Origin: Piezodorus guildinii
Taxonomy: Eukaryota; Arthropoda; Insecta; Hemiptera; Pentatomidae
Length of the DNA: 64,000 bases
Direction: 5' to 3'
Assembly (NCBI GenBank): GCA_023052935.1
Contig: CM041297.1
Location: forward strand, 8,529,327-8,593,326
Shown here: piece after piece, positions 22,822-64,000 of the stretch
How the letters are laid out: each line of letters starts with the position of its first letter
Position numbering within the stretch: the first letter of the stretch is position 1
Program-made: the position numbers and the translations under genes
Notes under the pieces: generated by a model
Told to the model about the DNA's origin: nothing
What the model saw: only the letters and a program-made list of their open reading frames with translations
Database searches by the model: none

Positions 22822-23707
22822 TTGGGTTGTGTCACATGAAATGTCCGTTTTCATGGTAAAGGATTTTTATTAAAAATACGATATGAAAACAAGATAATTT
22901 TATCCGAAGTATTTACCTTCATTTTCTACACATTCCCAACGTGACACCAACTTTTTTATCCCCGAACTGAAAAACTCTGAGCTCTGAAGTGAAACAAAAT
23001 ATTAAAACGCACTTTTCACTTGATCATCATTTTCAAAAAGTTTTCATTTGACGAAGTTGTCTAAATTCGTGGTATACGGTTGGAGACAAGTCGGGAGAGT
23101 ATGGTGGGTGCGGAAGAACTTCGTAGCCCAGTTTTTTCACGGTATGTTTTGAAACATGGGGTCTTGCTGCCGCTCAGTGAGATTATCAGGTACCCATGTA
23201 TCGAGCTTTTTTACTTTCCCAATACACTTTAAATGTCTAGAAACGGTAGATGCACTTGCATTTAGTTGTGCTGAGAGTCCTTTAACTGTTTGGTAGGGGT
23301 TTCCTTCTTCTGTATGTTTGAGGACATCGTCTATTACGGAAGGAGGTCTTCCTCGGGGCAAGTTTTCCAAGTCAGTATCCCCAGCTGAACCTTAGCAAAC
23401 CAACGGCGAATGGTCCGTTCATTAACACTCCCTTCCCCAAACGTCTTACAAATATTTCTAGCAGCCTCAGCTGCTAAATGGCCGTGTTTAAACTCGTACA
23501 AAAATATTACTCGAAAATCGCGTGTTTCCATGTTCATATTTGGAGGTATACTAAAAAGTGGGTAATTGATTGGGAAATTAATGTTTATAATATAAAGGTA
23601 GAGGATTAGTAACTGTTTACTTTAAATATGTAAACATTCGGAAGAAAACAACAGAGACCTGCAAAATCCTCAAAATAAAAACGGACATTTCATGTGAAAC
23701 AACCCAA
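22822..23707 (-). mobile_element. mariner element, internally deleted, flanked by TA
   Basis: Ends TTGGGTTGTGTCACATGAAA and (inverted) TTTCATGTGAAACAACCCAA match over about 32 bp with one main mismatch, and both sides carry the TA target dinucleotide (22820-22821 and 23708-23709). At 886 bp it is about 400 bp shorter than a standard mariner. Confidence 0.85.
22960..23537 (-). pseudogene. mariner transposase remnant
   Basis: From 23537 the frame has the N-terminal helix-turn-helix region (FRVIFLYEFKHGHLAAEAAR, GEGSVNERTIRRWF). It shifts frame near 23360 to the second HTH (GRPPSVIDD, STVSRHLKCIGKVKK) and continues to NLTERQQ at about 23160. The segment with the first two catalytic Asps is deleted. 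The C-terminal part resumes as EVLPHPPYSPDLSPTVYHEF, where Val replaces the Asp expected as the third catalytic residue. Confidence 0.75.
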
Positions 23708-24090
23708 TACTTCATCTACATGTTTGGATATAATAAACCTATAATATATATAATTATGTACACACACACAGCTCATTCTAACGATGTTTAAATTAACAGG
23801 AGTATACCTAGTAATGCTTTTATCTCAACACCAAAAATGACTTTATTGTAAACAGGCAAGTAAAATATATGACACTCGGTGTAAAATCTATGAAAAGAAT
23901 TCATAGGATTTAATTAATGTTTATTATTTTTAGTTTTGTTTTTTTCTCTCTCTCTTTTGAGTTTCATTCCTTTCTCATTTACATCATTTTATTTTATTCT
24001 CTATTTAATTTATTTATAATATTTTTGATTACGTTACCTAACGTTTTATTAAATTATGCCAACCATGCATTGACCATATAGGATTTTGTT
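23700..24090. other. AT-rich stretch with no supported feature
   Basis: No ORF or element end recognised. Confidence 0.4.
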
Positions 24091-24093
24091 TCA

Positions 24094-24097
<4 letters not shown>

Positions 24098-24158
<61 letters not shown>
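24098..24158. repeat. (TA)n microsatellite
   Basis: About 60 bp of alternating TA. Confidence 0.9.
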
Positions 24159-24159
<1 letters not shown>

Positions 24160-24162
<3 letters not shown>

Positions 24163-24844
24163 CGGAAAAGGAAAAATAGAGGACAAGAGGAGGAAAGAAG
24201 TGAGAAGCTAGCTGTAGAAGGAATGGATGTCTTCAGTCCGCTGACTTAATCCTCTACTTGTATTTCGCTAATGTACATCTATCAACTTTTTGTCTCCTAT
24301 TTAGGAATTAGTTATAAAATAGTTCAATATATAAGTAACCGATTATTGTTTAATTTTATAATCCTGAATGTCACAACCAAACTTCAACCTCCTGACCATG
24401 AGAAAAAAGGAATCTTTTAAACAAGCAGATAACCTACCATCATTAAAAAAAAAAGAAAAGATTAATATGAACTAGCGTTGGCTCAGTATTATTATTATTT
24501 CATTGTTACAAAATAAATACTTTGTTATATAAATAGGACATGGAATCTAAGCTCTCAATTTAAGAGTAAGATAAAAAAAATAAAAATATAATATTTTTTC
24601 AATTTCAATTATAATTAAGAAATTACCCCGTTAATTGAATCAAATTATCTTGACTTACCACTAATTAAGAAATGTGGACTAAGTTAGCGAAAACTGTAAC
24701 AATATTTTAATATTTTACTTTTGGAAAGTTTTTTGAAAATACGTAAATAGTATCGAATAGAAGAAAATAAAATAGAGAAATGGAATTGAGTCGAACCGCT
24801 AACCCGGCGGAACCGAGACTGCCCGCTCTACTTTCCCGCGCAGG
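24160..24844. other. AT-rich stretch with no supported feature
   Basis: Nothing recognised apart from short homopolymer runs. Confidence 0.4.
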
Positions 24845-25028
24845 CGTCCTATCTTAGCGCTCTCTACCTTTCAACAACTCAACCTTCAACCGCCTTATCT
24901 CAGCGCTATCTACTTTTCAACCTATTAACCTTCAACCGCCCTATTTTAGCGCATTCTATCTTTTAACCTATTAACCTTCAACCGCCCTATCTTAATGCTC
25001 TTTATCTCTCAGCCATCAACCTTCCCTC
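24845..25028 (+). repeat. 46-bp minisatellite, four diverged units
   Basis: Four consecutive 46-bp units start at 24845, 24891, 24937 and 24983, each beginning CGYCYTATYTTAGCGC-like and ending CAACCTTCAAC-like. The array is noticeably GC-richer than its surroundings. Confidence 0.7.
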
Positions 25029-25229
25029 TGGGGATGGTTTTCTTTTTTTTTTTTTTTTTTTTCTCTTTATTTTTTAAATTCACAACTGTTAATTATAAAC
25101 AACCAGCGAATGAGATCTGGAAAAATGTGGTACAATAATAAAAAAGGCATGAGGAAGAGAATTACCCAGTGGTTTTCATTCATTCTTCATTCTTGATTTT
25201 CTATTTTTTTATTTTATTTTTTTTTTATT

Positions 25230-27638
25230 TGAGGAGGTCTCTTATCCAACTCCTTCTCAGCCTTCTGCGGATGTTGTTAGGCATTTCTTCTGTAGCCATG
25301 TCTTGTATGAGTTGATTGGGATGTCCTGGAAGCTTGTTGTGAATTTTTTTTTGTAGTGAGTCTGTATTTGTTCTTGGACAGTTGCATGTGTAAGTCTTTG
25401 AGTAATGTTATGTTGCTTACATACCAGGAGCTTGTGTGATTGTCCTGAAAGTTTTGGCCTGAAATATCTGTAATTTTTGAATATGTGTTTTTTTGCTATT
25501 CCAAAAATTTGTGAAGTATAAATCCAAATAGGTTTTAGTAAGTAATTGTAAGTGTTGAGTTTATGTCTGAGGTCTAATTTAGAGTGCCGTCCTATTAGGG
25601 AATATAAGAGTCGAAATAGTTGGTTTAGGGTCTTTCATTTTGCTGTGATGTGGGGTCCCCATGTCATCCTTCTGTCAAATGTTAGTCCTAGGTAGCATAC
25701 TCTGTCAGTTTGAGGAATGGGTTCATTTTCGAGATATACAGGAGGACAGGTTTCACGTCGAAGGGAGAATGTGATATGTTGGGATTTGTTATGGTTAAGT
25801 TTTATTTTTCAATGTTTACACCAGTCATGTAGTGTTTGTAGGTGATTTTGTAAAGTAAGGGAGGGTTGAGTGGGATCTTGGTGTTTAGTAATAATAGTAG
25901 TGTCATCTTCATAAGTGGCTGTTAGGGTGTCGTGAGTGTTGGGTATGTCATGGGTATAAGTGTAAGTGTTTCATTCTTTTTAACATTTTAATTTGTTCGG
26001 TGACGTGAGATGGGGATATGGAGAAGGAGAGAGAGATGATTTCAGTGGAATGTCCAGAGAACTGAAGTCCTCGTGGGCAGGGTTCGAGTTGATATTGTGG
26101 GGTGTAGGATACGGCAGACTAGACCTGACATATGCACAAGGCACAAAAAAAAAATAAATAAAAATAATGTGTAACCCCATCAGTAAAGTGCCCACCTGCA
26201 CACCGGGTTACACCGTAGTAGCAGTTAAGGTGCACACCCATGAACAAGACTGCACCACAGTATATGATTATACAAATAAAGATTTAAAACAGCATAAAAA
26301 AAAAGAGTATAGGGGGGCAATAGCATGCGCAATCCCAGCACACTACCCTACTACTTCCAAACCCCATAAGCCAGAAATAGCGAGGCAGGGGAACAAAAAA
26401 AAAAAGAAAAGATATTGTGGGGTGAAAAAACTGTAGAGAGGTGGCTAGCAAACATTTCTGATTTCTCTCTGTCCGACACGACCCAGGAACCATCATCTTT
26501 TCGAAGTGGTGTTGACATCTCCTGATGCTTCAGAAGTCTCTTGGTGTCTCCACAAGCTTCGTCTGTGGAGAGGTTTTGAATGAAGCTGTGATAATTTTCC
26601 TGATTGAAATTTCGTATTTGTGTTTCAGTTCATTGTTTAGTTTGCGAAGTGAATGTTTATATGAGGATAGTCTGTTTGTCTGTCATACTTTCCTCACTTT
26701 TCTCTTAGCTCTTATCAAATCTCTTATGTATTGTGGGTAATTGGGTAGATTTCCGGATTTTTGGGGGCTAGGAATTGAAGAAGACCAGGCTGTATTTTGA
26801 ACATTTTTTGTGAAGGTATCAACTGCATCCTCCAATTCTTCCTGTGTCTTAAGAGACATTGGGATTGAGAGAGTGTGGTCCAGCTTGTTTCTATAGGTCT
26901 CCCAATCTATGATCCTGTTTATGAGAGATGGTCATTTCAATGTCTCAGATGGCTCCTCCATAAACATCAACTTCACAAGGGAATGACCAGAGCAAAGATC
27001 AGAGCTAATGTTGACAGTGTGTGGTACAGTTCTAAGTCCTTTAGTTATAAAGAAATCAAGTAAATCCGGTGCTTTGTGTATAGATGCTGGCCAGTAAGTC
27101 GGTGAGTTAGGAGTTATCATGTCTAATGAAAGTTTGTGGAGAATAGTCCCGAGATTTCTTCCCCTTGAGGTACAGAGACGAGATCCCCACATTTGATGTT
27201 TTGCATTGTAATCCCCTCCTGCGATAAAACAGCTTCCTAGGTGTTTGAAGAAGCTGCAAAACATGGAAGATGTAAACACATATCTCGGAGAGCAATATAC
27301 TGCAGCCAGGGTAATGGTGTTGCAATTTGTATATAGTGTAATACCAGTGGATTGAATGCCAGGTGTGATGGGTAATTGTATGGGGTCATGTTTCAAAGAT
27401 GATTTTATAAATATTGCAGTACCACCGTGAGCTGTTTGGTCAGGATGGTCAATTCTATAAGTTTTGTAGCCTGAAATAAAAAATTTTTAACGGGGTGTTA
27501 GATGGGTTTCTGTTATAAGTGCTATGTCAATCTGTTTTTATGCAAGGATATGTCCAGTTTGGTCCTTTGTTGAGTCAGACCATTAGCATTCCATAGAATG
27601 ATTGATAGGGACGCTACAGTTAGTGATTTAGGGAGCAT
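25230..27638 (-). pseudogene. LINE ORF2 (endonuclease and reverse transcriptase), degenerate
   Basis: It starts at the ATG at 27638 with SIILWNANGLTQQR, the usual N-terminus of jockey endonucleases. Several frameshifts follow; 27396-26932 retains VYCSPRY, GGDYNAKHQMWGS and LDFFITKG (endonuclease motifs). After the SINE-like insertion the RT continues from about 25960: TYEDDTTIITK holds the catalytic Asp pair, where Glu stands in the usual Ala place, and CYLGLTFDRRMTW follows. Much of the fingers/palm between about 26430 and 25960 is missing. Confidence 0.65.
26105..26410 (+). mobile_element. SINE-like retroposon inserted in the jockey-like LINE, 14-bp target duplication
   Basis: A 306-bp segment is bracketed by identical direct repeats GATATTGTGGGGTG (26091-26104 and 26411-26424) and ends in an A-rich tail (26395-26410), as expected for LINE-mobilised retroposition. 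Internal A-rich tracts (26144-26166, 26296-26306) suggest a composite body. No clear pol III B box was found, so the source RNA is unknown. The perfect duplication implies it is younger than its host LINE. Confidence 0.65.
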
Positions 27639-27722
27639 ATTGGGGAAATAAGGCCTGAGTTATCAGAGAAATTTGTTGCACAAGGTTGTGAAGTGGCTGA
27701 ATGAGAGAGCTGAGGTTGTTTA

Positions 27723-28901
27723 TTAAATTTGTGACCTGAGGGAATTATCAACTATAGGTGACGACTGAGCATTACCCCTCCTCATACCTGGTTGCTGATG
27801 TACAGATGGTGGTTGTTGAGCTGCAGGAGTCGATGCTAGAGGTTGAGGCTGTGGTCCTTGAACTGGTGCTTGAACTACTACTGATGGATGTTGATTCTGC
27901 GGCGGTTGTGCTCTGGCCACAGGCTGGGCAAGTTGAGTGTGTTGGGCCTGCTGTGGTAATGGTGGGAATTCTCCCAGTCCTGGCGATGCAACATACTGGG
28001 TCTTTGCTGGTCTTAGGTGGGTTCTGGGGTTTCAATGGGCCCTCAGATCTATAAGGGTTTTACAACCTCTATAGTTTGCAGGATGTTCTCCTTGGCAGTT
28101 GGCACAATTTGCTGGAGTATCCATATTTTTTTCACAAGAGTGTCCCTGGCCATACTTCACACACATTGGAGGGTGATTGCAGTATGCTTTTGTATGGCCG
28201 TACATTTGGCACCTAGTGCGTTGAGGAATGCTTCTCTTTCTACTAGGTTTTTCCATTTTTATTTTTTTGTAGTAGAGGAAATCTATTTGGAAGATTTCCT
28301 CATTAAAATTATTCTTTGATATGTCTACAAAGAACATAGGGAGTGGCTCTTTAAAGCAGGATATGACATTGGTGATGTTTGTGGCATCATATCCATACTT
28401 TGTTAGTTCTTCTTTTATCGTACTAGGTGGAGTAGCATGGTGCAATCCTTTAATGACCACCCTGGGCATTTTATCTTCTGGGAGCTGATATGTGTGGAAT
28501 TCAGCTCCATCTCGGCGCAAGCTTTTAACAATTTGTCGGTAGGTGTCTGATGATTCCAGATGTACTGTCACACCCCTATCATTATTTTTTAATTTAAATA
28601 AATTATGCCCTGCTTCATTTTGAAGGAAGGTAATGAGGGCACTATATTTTTCCACTCCATTAATATGGATGGGAGGTGGTCTTACCTAGGACTCTGATAC
28701 CTCACTTTCTTTTATATCTGTGAGAGGCTGGAATCTGTTGAATGTCTTAACATTTTCGTATTTTTTTTTATTTTACTTTCTGTAGTCTGCTTCGCTATAA
28801 GGTGGTCTTTTACGCCCTTCAACGAGCTCCCAAGCATTTTCTTCTTCACTCATTGGGACTGGCGCACTAACCTGTTGCTGAGAGGTCGAAGTTTCGACCA
28901 T
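27723..28901 (-). pseudogene. LINE ORF1 (gag-like, zinc-knuckle RNA-binding protein)
   Basis: ORF1 proteins of jockey-clade LINEs bind element RNA. The frame starts at the ATG at 28899-28901 and meets a stop after about 36 codons. It resumes through 28655-28032 with a PRE_C2HC-like region (PRVVIKGLHHATP) and three Cys/His clusters (CQMYGHTKAYC, CVKYGQGHSC, CANCQGEHPANYRGC). After a stop and frameshift near 28020 it continues to 27723 as a Pro/Gln-rich tail. At least three disabling changes. Confidence 0.7.
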
Positions 28902-29039
28902 CTTCAGCCGTGATAGTCACTTTTTACATTAATATGAGAAATTAAACTTAAAAGAAAGTTTAAAACACGTTTTTTTTTACACAAAAAACACACTTTAAAT
29001 TCACAGTTAAAGTCCAAACATTAATACATAAAAAAGTAG

Positions 29040-29478
29040 CCTTGCTCGCATTTGGCGTCAGGGATGGTTAGATACATGAATTTCTTGTACTAATCATAAA
29101 TGAAAACTATAATCCATTATCAATTAACTTGTATCAGTTTCTCTGTTTGAAATATCCTATGTAAACATTGCATACAACTTAATATTTACATGTTAAGTAT
29201 ATCTGTTGATTTGATAAAAATTGCCTCAATATTTGTTTACAGCGCGATATACAATCCCATTATAATTAATCGATCGTTGTTTCTGCCTTGAGGCATTATT
29301 TAAAAAAACGCTTGTTTCCAAGGTTGGGTGTCGGTTACATAAAGAATCGTTTAGAAGATAAAATTAAGTCCAAGATTAGAGCAGATATGAACATTTTAAA
29401 CCATTAAAATACAGTATATTAAGATTTCCGAATACTTTTGGCATTGAATAATCTTGTAATTTTACACTATTAATCAGA
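29040..29478. other. AT-rich stretch with no supported feature
   Basis: Nothing recognised. Confidence 0.4.

Positions 29479-29480
<2 letters not shown>

Positions 29481-29510
<30 letters not shown>
29481..29510. repeat. Poly(A) tract
   Basis: About 30 consecutive A residues. Confidence 0.9.
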
Positions 29511-29512
<2 letters not shown>

Positions 29513-29534
29513 CTTTTCGATTATCTGGTCATTT

Positions 29535-29815
29535 TGTTTATTTATTTAACGTCCCTTTATGCTGCTGTGGCTAATCGGACGATGCTACACTGGGAGTCCT
29601 AAATTTTGTCTATCCAGGTTTAATTAGGTTAGGGATCTTTAACGAGTACCTGACATCGCAGAGGCTCGGGAACACCTTTTAACTTTCCCTCCGAAGGACG
29701 GCATAACTAAGGATTTCTAACTCCCATTAAAAAATCCTAGGGCTACTAGCGGGTTTGAACCCGGGACCTTTGGCATAGGAGGTTGTTATGCTAACCACAA
29801 TGCTTGGTCAGTGAT
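29535..29815 (-). mobile_element. tRNA-derived SINE, inverted copy of the 14632 family
   Basis: On the minus strand it has the tRNA-like head (B-box-like GGTTCAAACCC), then CCCTAGGATTTTTTAATGGG, then the GCCGTCCTTCGGAGGG block and the GTTAAATAAATAAACA tail, in the same order as 14632-14885. Confidence 0.65.
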
Positions 29816-29819
29816 TTTC

Positions 29820-31203
29820 TTTTATGAGAGTCTTATTTAAAGATTTATGAGTGAAAAAGAATTATATAAATTCATATTTGTGAAATATACTTATTAAGTG
29901 AAAATAAATACGAATTCCGAATACTTTTGACACTCAAACTGTAGTGCGGGTTGGCAGAGCAAAATGAGCCTATCTCTCTATATATTAACTCCTCAGAGCC
30001 CAACTCTATATAAAGGATAACCTTGAAGGAACACATTTCTTATGAACTAGAATTATTTAACTTTTAAACTTTTGCCTGTTGTTAAATCAATGTAAATAAT
30101 TAACTTTTGTTTATAAAACATCAATTAATTTACATAAAGAAATGAAATTCATTTGGAAACATTCGCACATCTGTAGATGGAGATAACTGAAATGATTCGC
30201 AACCGATCCATAATCTTTTTCTTCTTTGCACACCTCAAGTTAAAAAATAAGGCTGTAATCTATTCTTGTTGTTAATAACGCTGGGTTTAAAAAATAAATA
30301 ACTTTTCGTCAAACTAGATTAGGGAATATACGTAACGGCAGCATCATCAGAGTGTGCTTTTCCATTTTTCAAACACCTATCACCGAATAACACTTGTACT
30401 TTAAGTTAAATTTTCAATCTATTTCATGTGTACTTCTTTTTGTAGTTGTTTTCATGGGTGGACAAATAAAGAAGAAAAACCTGTACATTGAACAGCGTTT
30501 GATCGTTAGTAAAGGACAGGAAAAATATTAATACAATTCTACTTCTTCAATGCAGCAATTGCTCAAAACGATCGATTCTACTATAAAGATGAATATTACT
30601 AATGGTCTGTTATTTACATCAGAATGATTTAAACTACAGAAAACACCAATAAACAAGCTCCCATATAATGTTTTCAGTTGGAAATTCGTCCCACCAATTC
30701 CAGAATTTAACATGTGTGTTATTAGGAATTTCCTCTCTGAATTACTGTTGTTGTTTCAGTAAAATTAAATGTATATATTAAAAAGGAGTATATTGTAATT
30801 ATTTAAACGATGCTTTCAATGTTAAACAATACAAATTACTAAGTTTATTTAAGTTATTCATTTCTTCTACGTCTTTGCCTTAATTAATATTCCTCTTTGT
30901 TGAGGTTATTCCCGCGCAATTTTTTTTTTTTGTTTGGATAGTTCTATGTTCTAATCAAGCCAAGTGTGTTTTATTTATTGTTAATTTATATATATTTGTA
31001 CATGCATATTAGTATATAAGCATTTGTGAATAAGTAAGAATAGGTTTTACATAAATCTGTTAATAAATAACGCCTGTCTTTCCCATTTCATCATTTTATT
31101 TTTGATTTAGGTAATACTTTGAGAAATTAGTGTAATTATATGTATTAAATTACATTATGTGTTATTTTAATGAATTTTTATGTGTTCGAAATTCATTTAA
31201 TTA
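29820..31203. other. Mcm4: Upstream region of Mcm4 with no supported element
   Basis: AT-rich, no transposon ends recognised over about 1.4 kb directly before the first Mcm4 coding exon, unlike the rest of the window. The promoter and 5' UTR must lie here or in an unseen upstream exon. No convincing TATA or initiator could be singled out in such AT-rich sequence. Confidence 0.35.
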
Positions 31204-31245
31204 ATGAATTGTTATGTGTTGTGGGTTTTAAGTTGTTTTGGAAAG

Positions 31246-63747
<32,502 letters not shown>

Positions 63748-63873
63748 ATATTGGGCAATAATACAAGTCATGTTTTTAATTGTTATGTTTGAATATTGTA
63801 TAATATTAACCTCAATTTTATAATTATGCTCTGTACTATTATTCACTAAAGTAAGTAATTAAGAACTAAATTA

Positions 63874-63879
63874 AATAAA
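63874..63879 (+). promoter_or_regulatory. Mcm4: Polyadenylation signal of Mcm4
   Basis: A canonical AATAAA about 127 bp after the Mcm4 stop codon. It is the first perfect hexamer after the stop, consistent with a short 3' UTR. Confidence 0.6.
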
Positions 63880-63941
63880 GTATTTTACTGAAGTATGTTT
63901 TAACAATTTTTTTATGTCTATAAATCCTTATAAATGATTGA

Positions 63942-64000
63942 AAAATCTGATGCACACAATATAAGACTTTTACTTATCTCCGTTGTTGAAATAAATTTAA
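63942..64000 (-). mobile_element. Family X element, copy H, cut by the window end
   Basis: AAAAATCTGATGCACACAAT, then GACTTTTACTTATCTCCGTT, the inverse of the family X right end, continuing past the window. Confidence 0.45.

Larger units (their letters stand above)
25205..29000 (-). mobile_element. jockey-like LINE with ORF1 and ORF2, degenerate
   Basis: A two-ORF non-LTR element on the minus strand. ORF1 (28901-27723) is gag-like with CCHC zinc knuckles. ORF2 (from 27638) has an endonuclease and reverse transcriptase and ends near 25230, with an A-rich tail on the minus strand (T-rich + strand at 25205-25230). ORF1 and ORF2 are separated by ~85 bp. It is interrupted by a SINE-like insertion (26105-26410). 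The exact 5' end is not clear. Confidence 0.75.

Noticed and set aside
27758..28319. Plus-strand frames over the jockey-like ORF1
   Set aside because: They are shadows of the minus-strand ORF1, which has the zinc knuckles.
31204..31245. Upstream in-frame ATG extending Mcm4 by 14 residues
   Set aside because: It has T at -3, the added residues are hydrophobic and unlike MCM4 N-termini, and the ATG at 31246 has A at -3 and gives the expected Ser-rich start.

Overview
This is an AT-rich, intron- and transposon-loaded stretch of an animal nuclear genome, most likely an insect with a large genome. Its only recognisable host gene is a complete copy of Mcm4, a subunit of the MCM2-7 replicative helicase, on the + strand from 31246 to 63747. 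The insect reading rests on the mix of mobile elements (mariner, pogo, piggyBac, jockey-like LINEs with an ORF1 zinc knuckle, RTE-like LINEs with microsatellite tails, tRNA-derived SINEs) and is an inference; I cannot name the species.

Layout. 1-31245 holds no host gene I can support. It is a mosaic of LINE fragments (1-226, 5879-7027, 7310-7745), one almost full-length LINE (7800-11110, -), several copies of an unclassified ~0.8-0.9 kb non-autonomous element called family X here, AT-rich family Y repeats, a MITE (13525-14331), tRNA-derived SINEs, a pogo-like element (19673-21058) lying in an interrupted 27-bp minisatellite, a deleted mariner with near-perfect ends (22822-23707), and a jockey-like LINE (25205-29000, -) carrying a younger SINE-like insertion.

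31246-63747 is Mcm4: 14 coding exons that join in frame with GT/AG introns into 836 codons plus stop. The introns hold most of the sequence. Intron 2 (7.2 kb) contains a piggyBac-like relic, a long inverted repeat and a ~2.5-kb array of a 37-bp satellite. Intron 3 has an RNase H-bearing LINE with a 14-bp target duplication and two MITEs in a tandem duplication. Intron 10 starts inside a 31-bp minisatellite that duplicates the splice donor. Intron 12 has two hairpin MITEs in opposite orientation. Intron 13 (6 kb) has a mariner split by two independently inserted LINEs.

How it fits together: the Mcm4 reading frame, zinc finger, Walker A, Walker B and arginine finger are all present, so the gene looks functional although about 92% of its span is intron. 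All transposon reading frames have stops, frameshifts, deletions or lost catalytic residues except the LINE at 59426-60823, which has an uninterrupted but 5'-truncated frame lacking one catalytic Asp. I found no tRNA or rRNA gene, CRISPR array or bacterial-type operon. The least explained items are family X, the 37-bp satellite and the splice-donor minisatellite.
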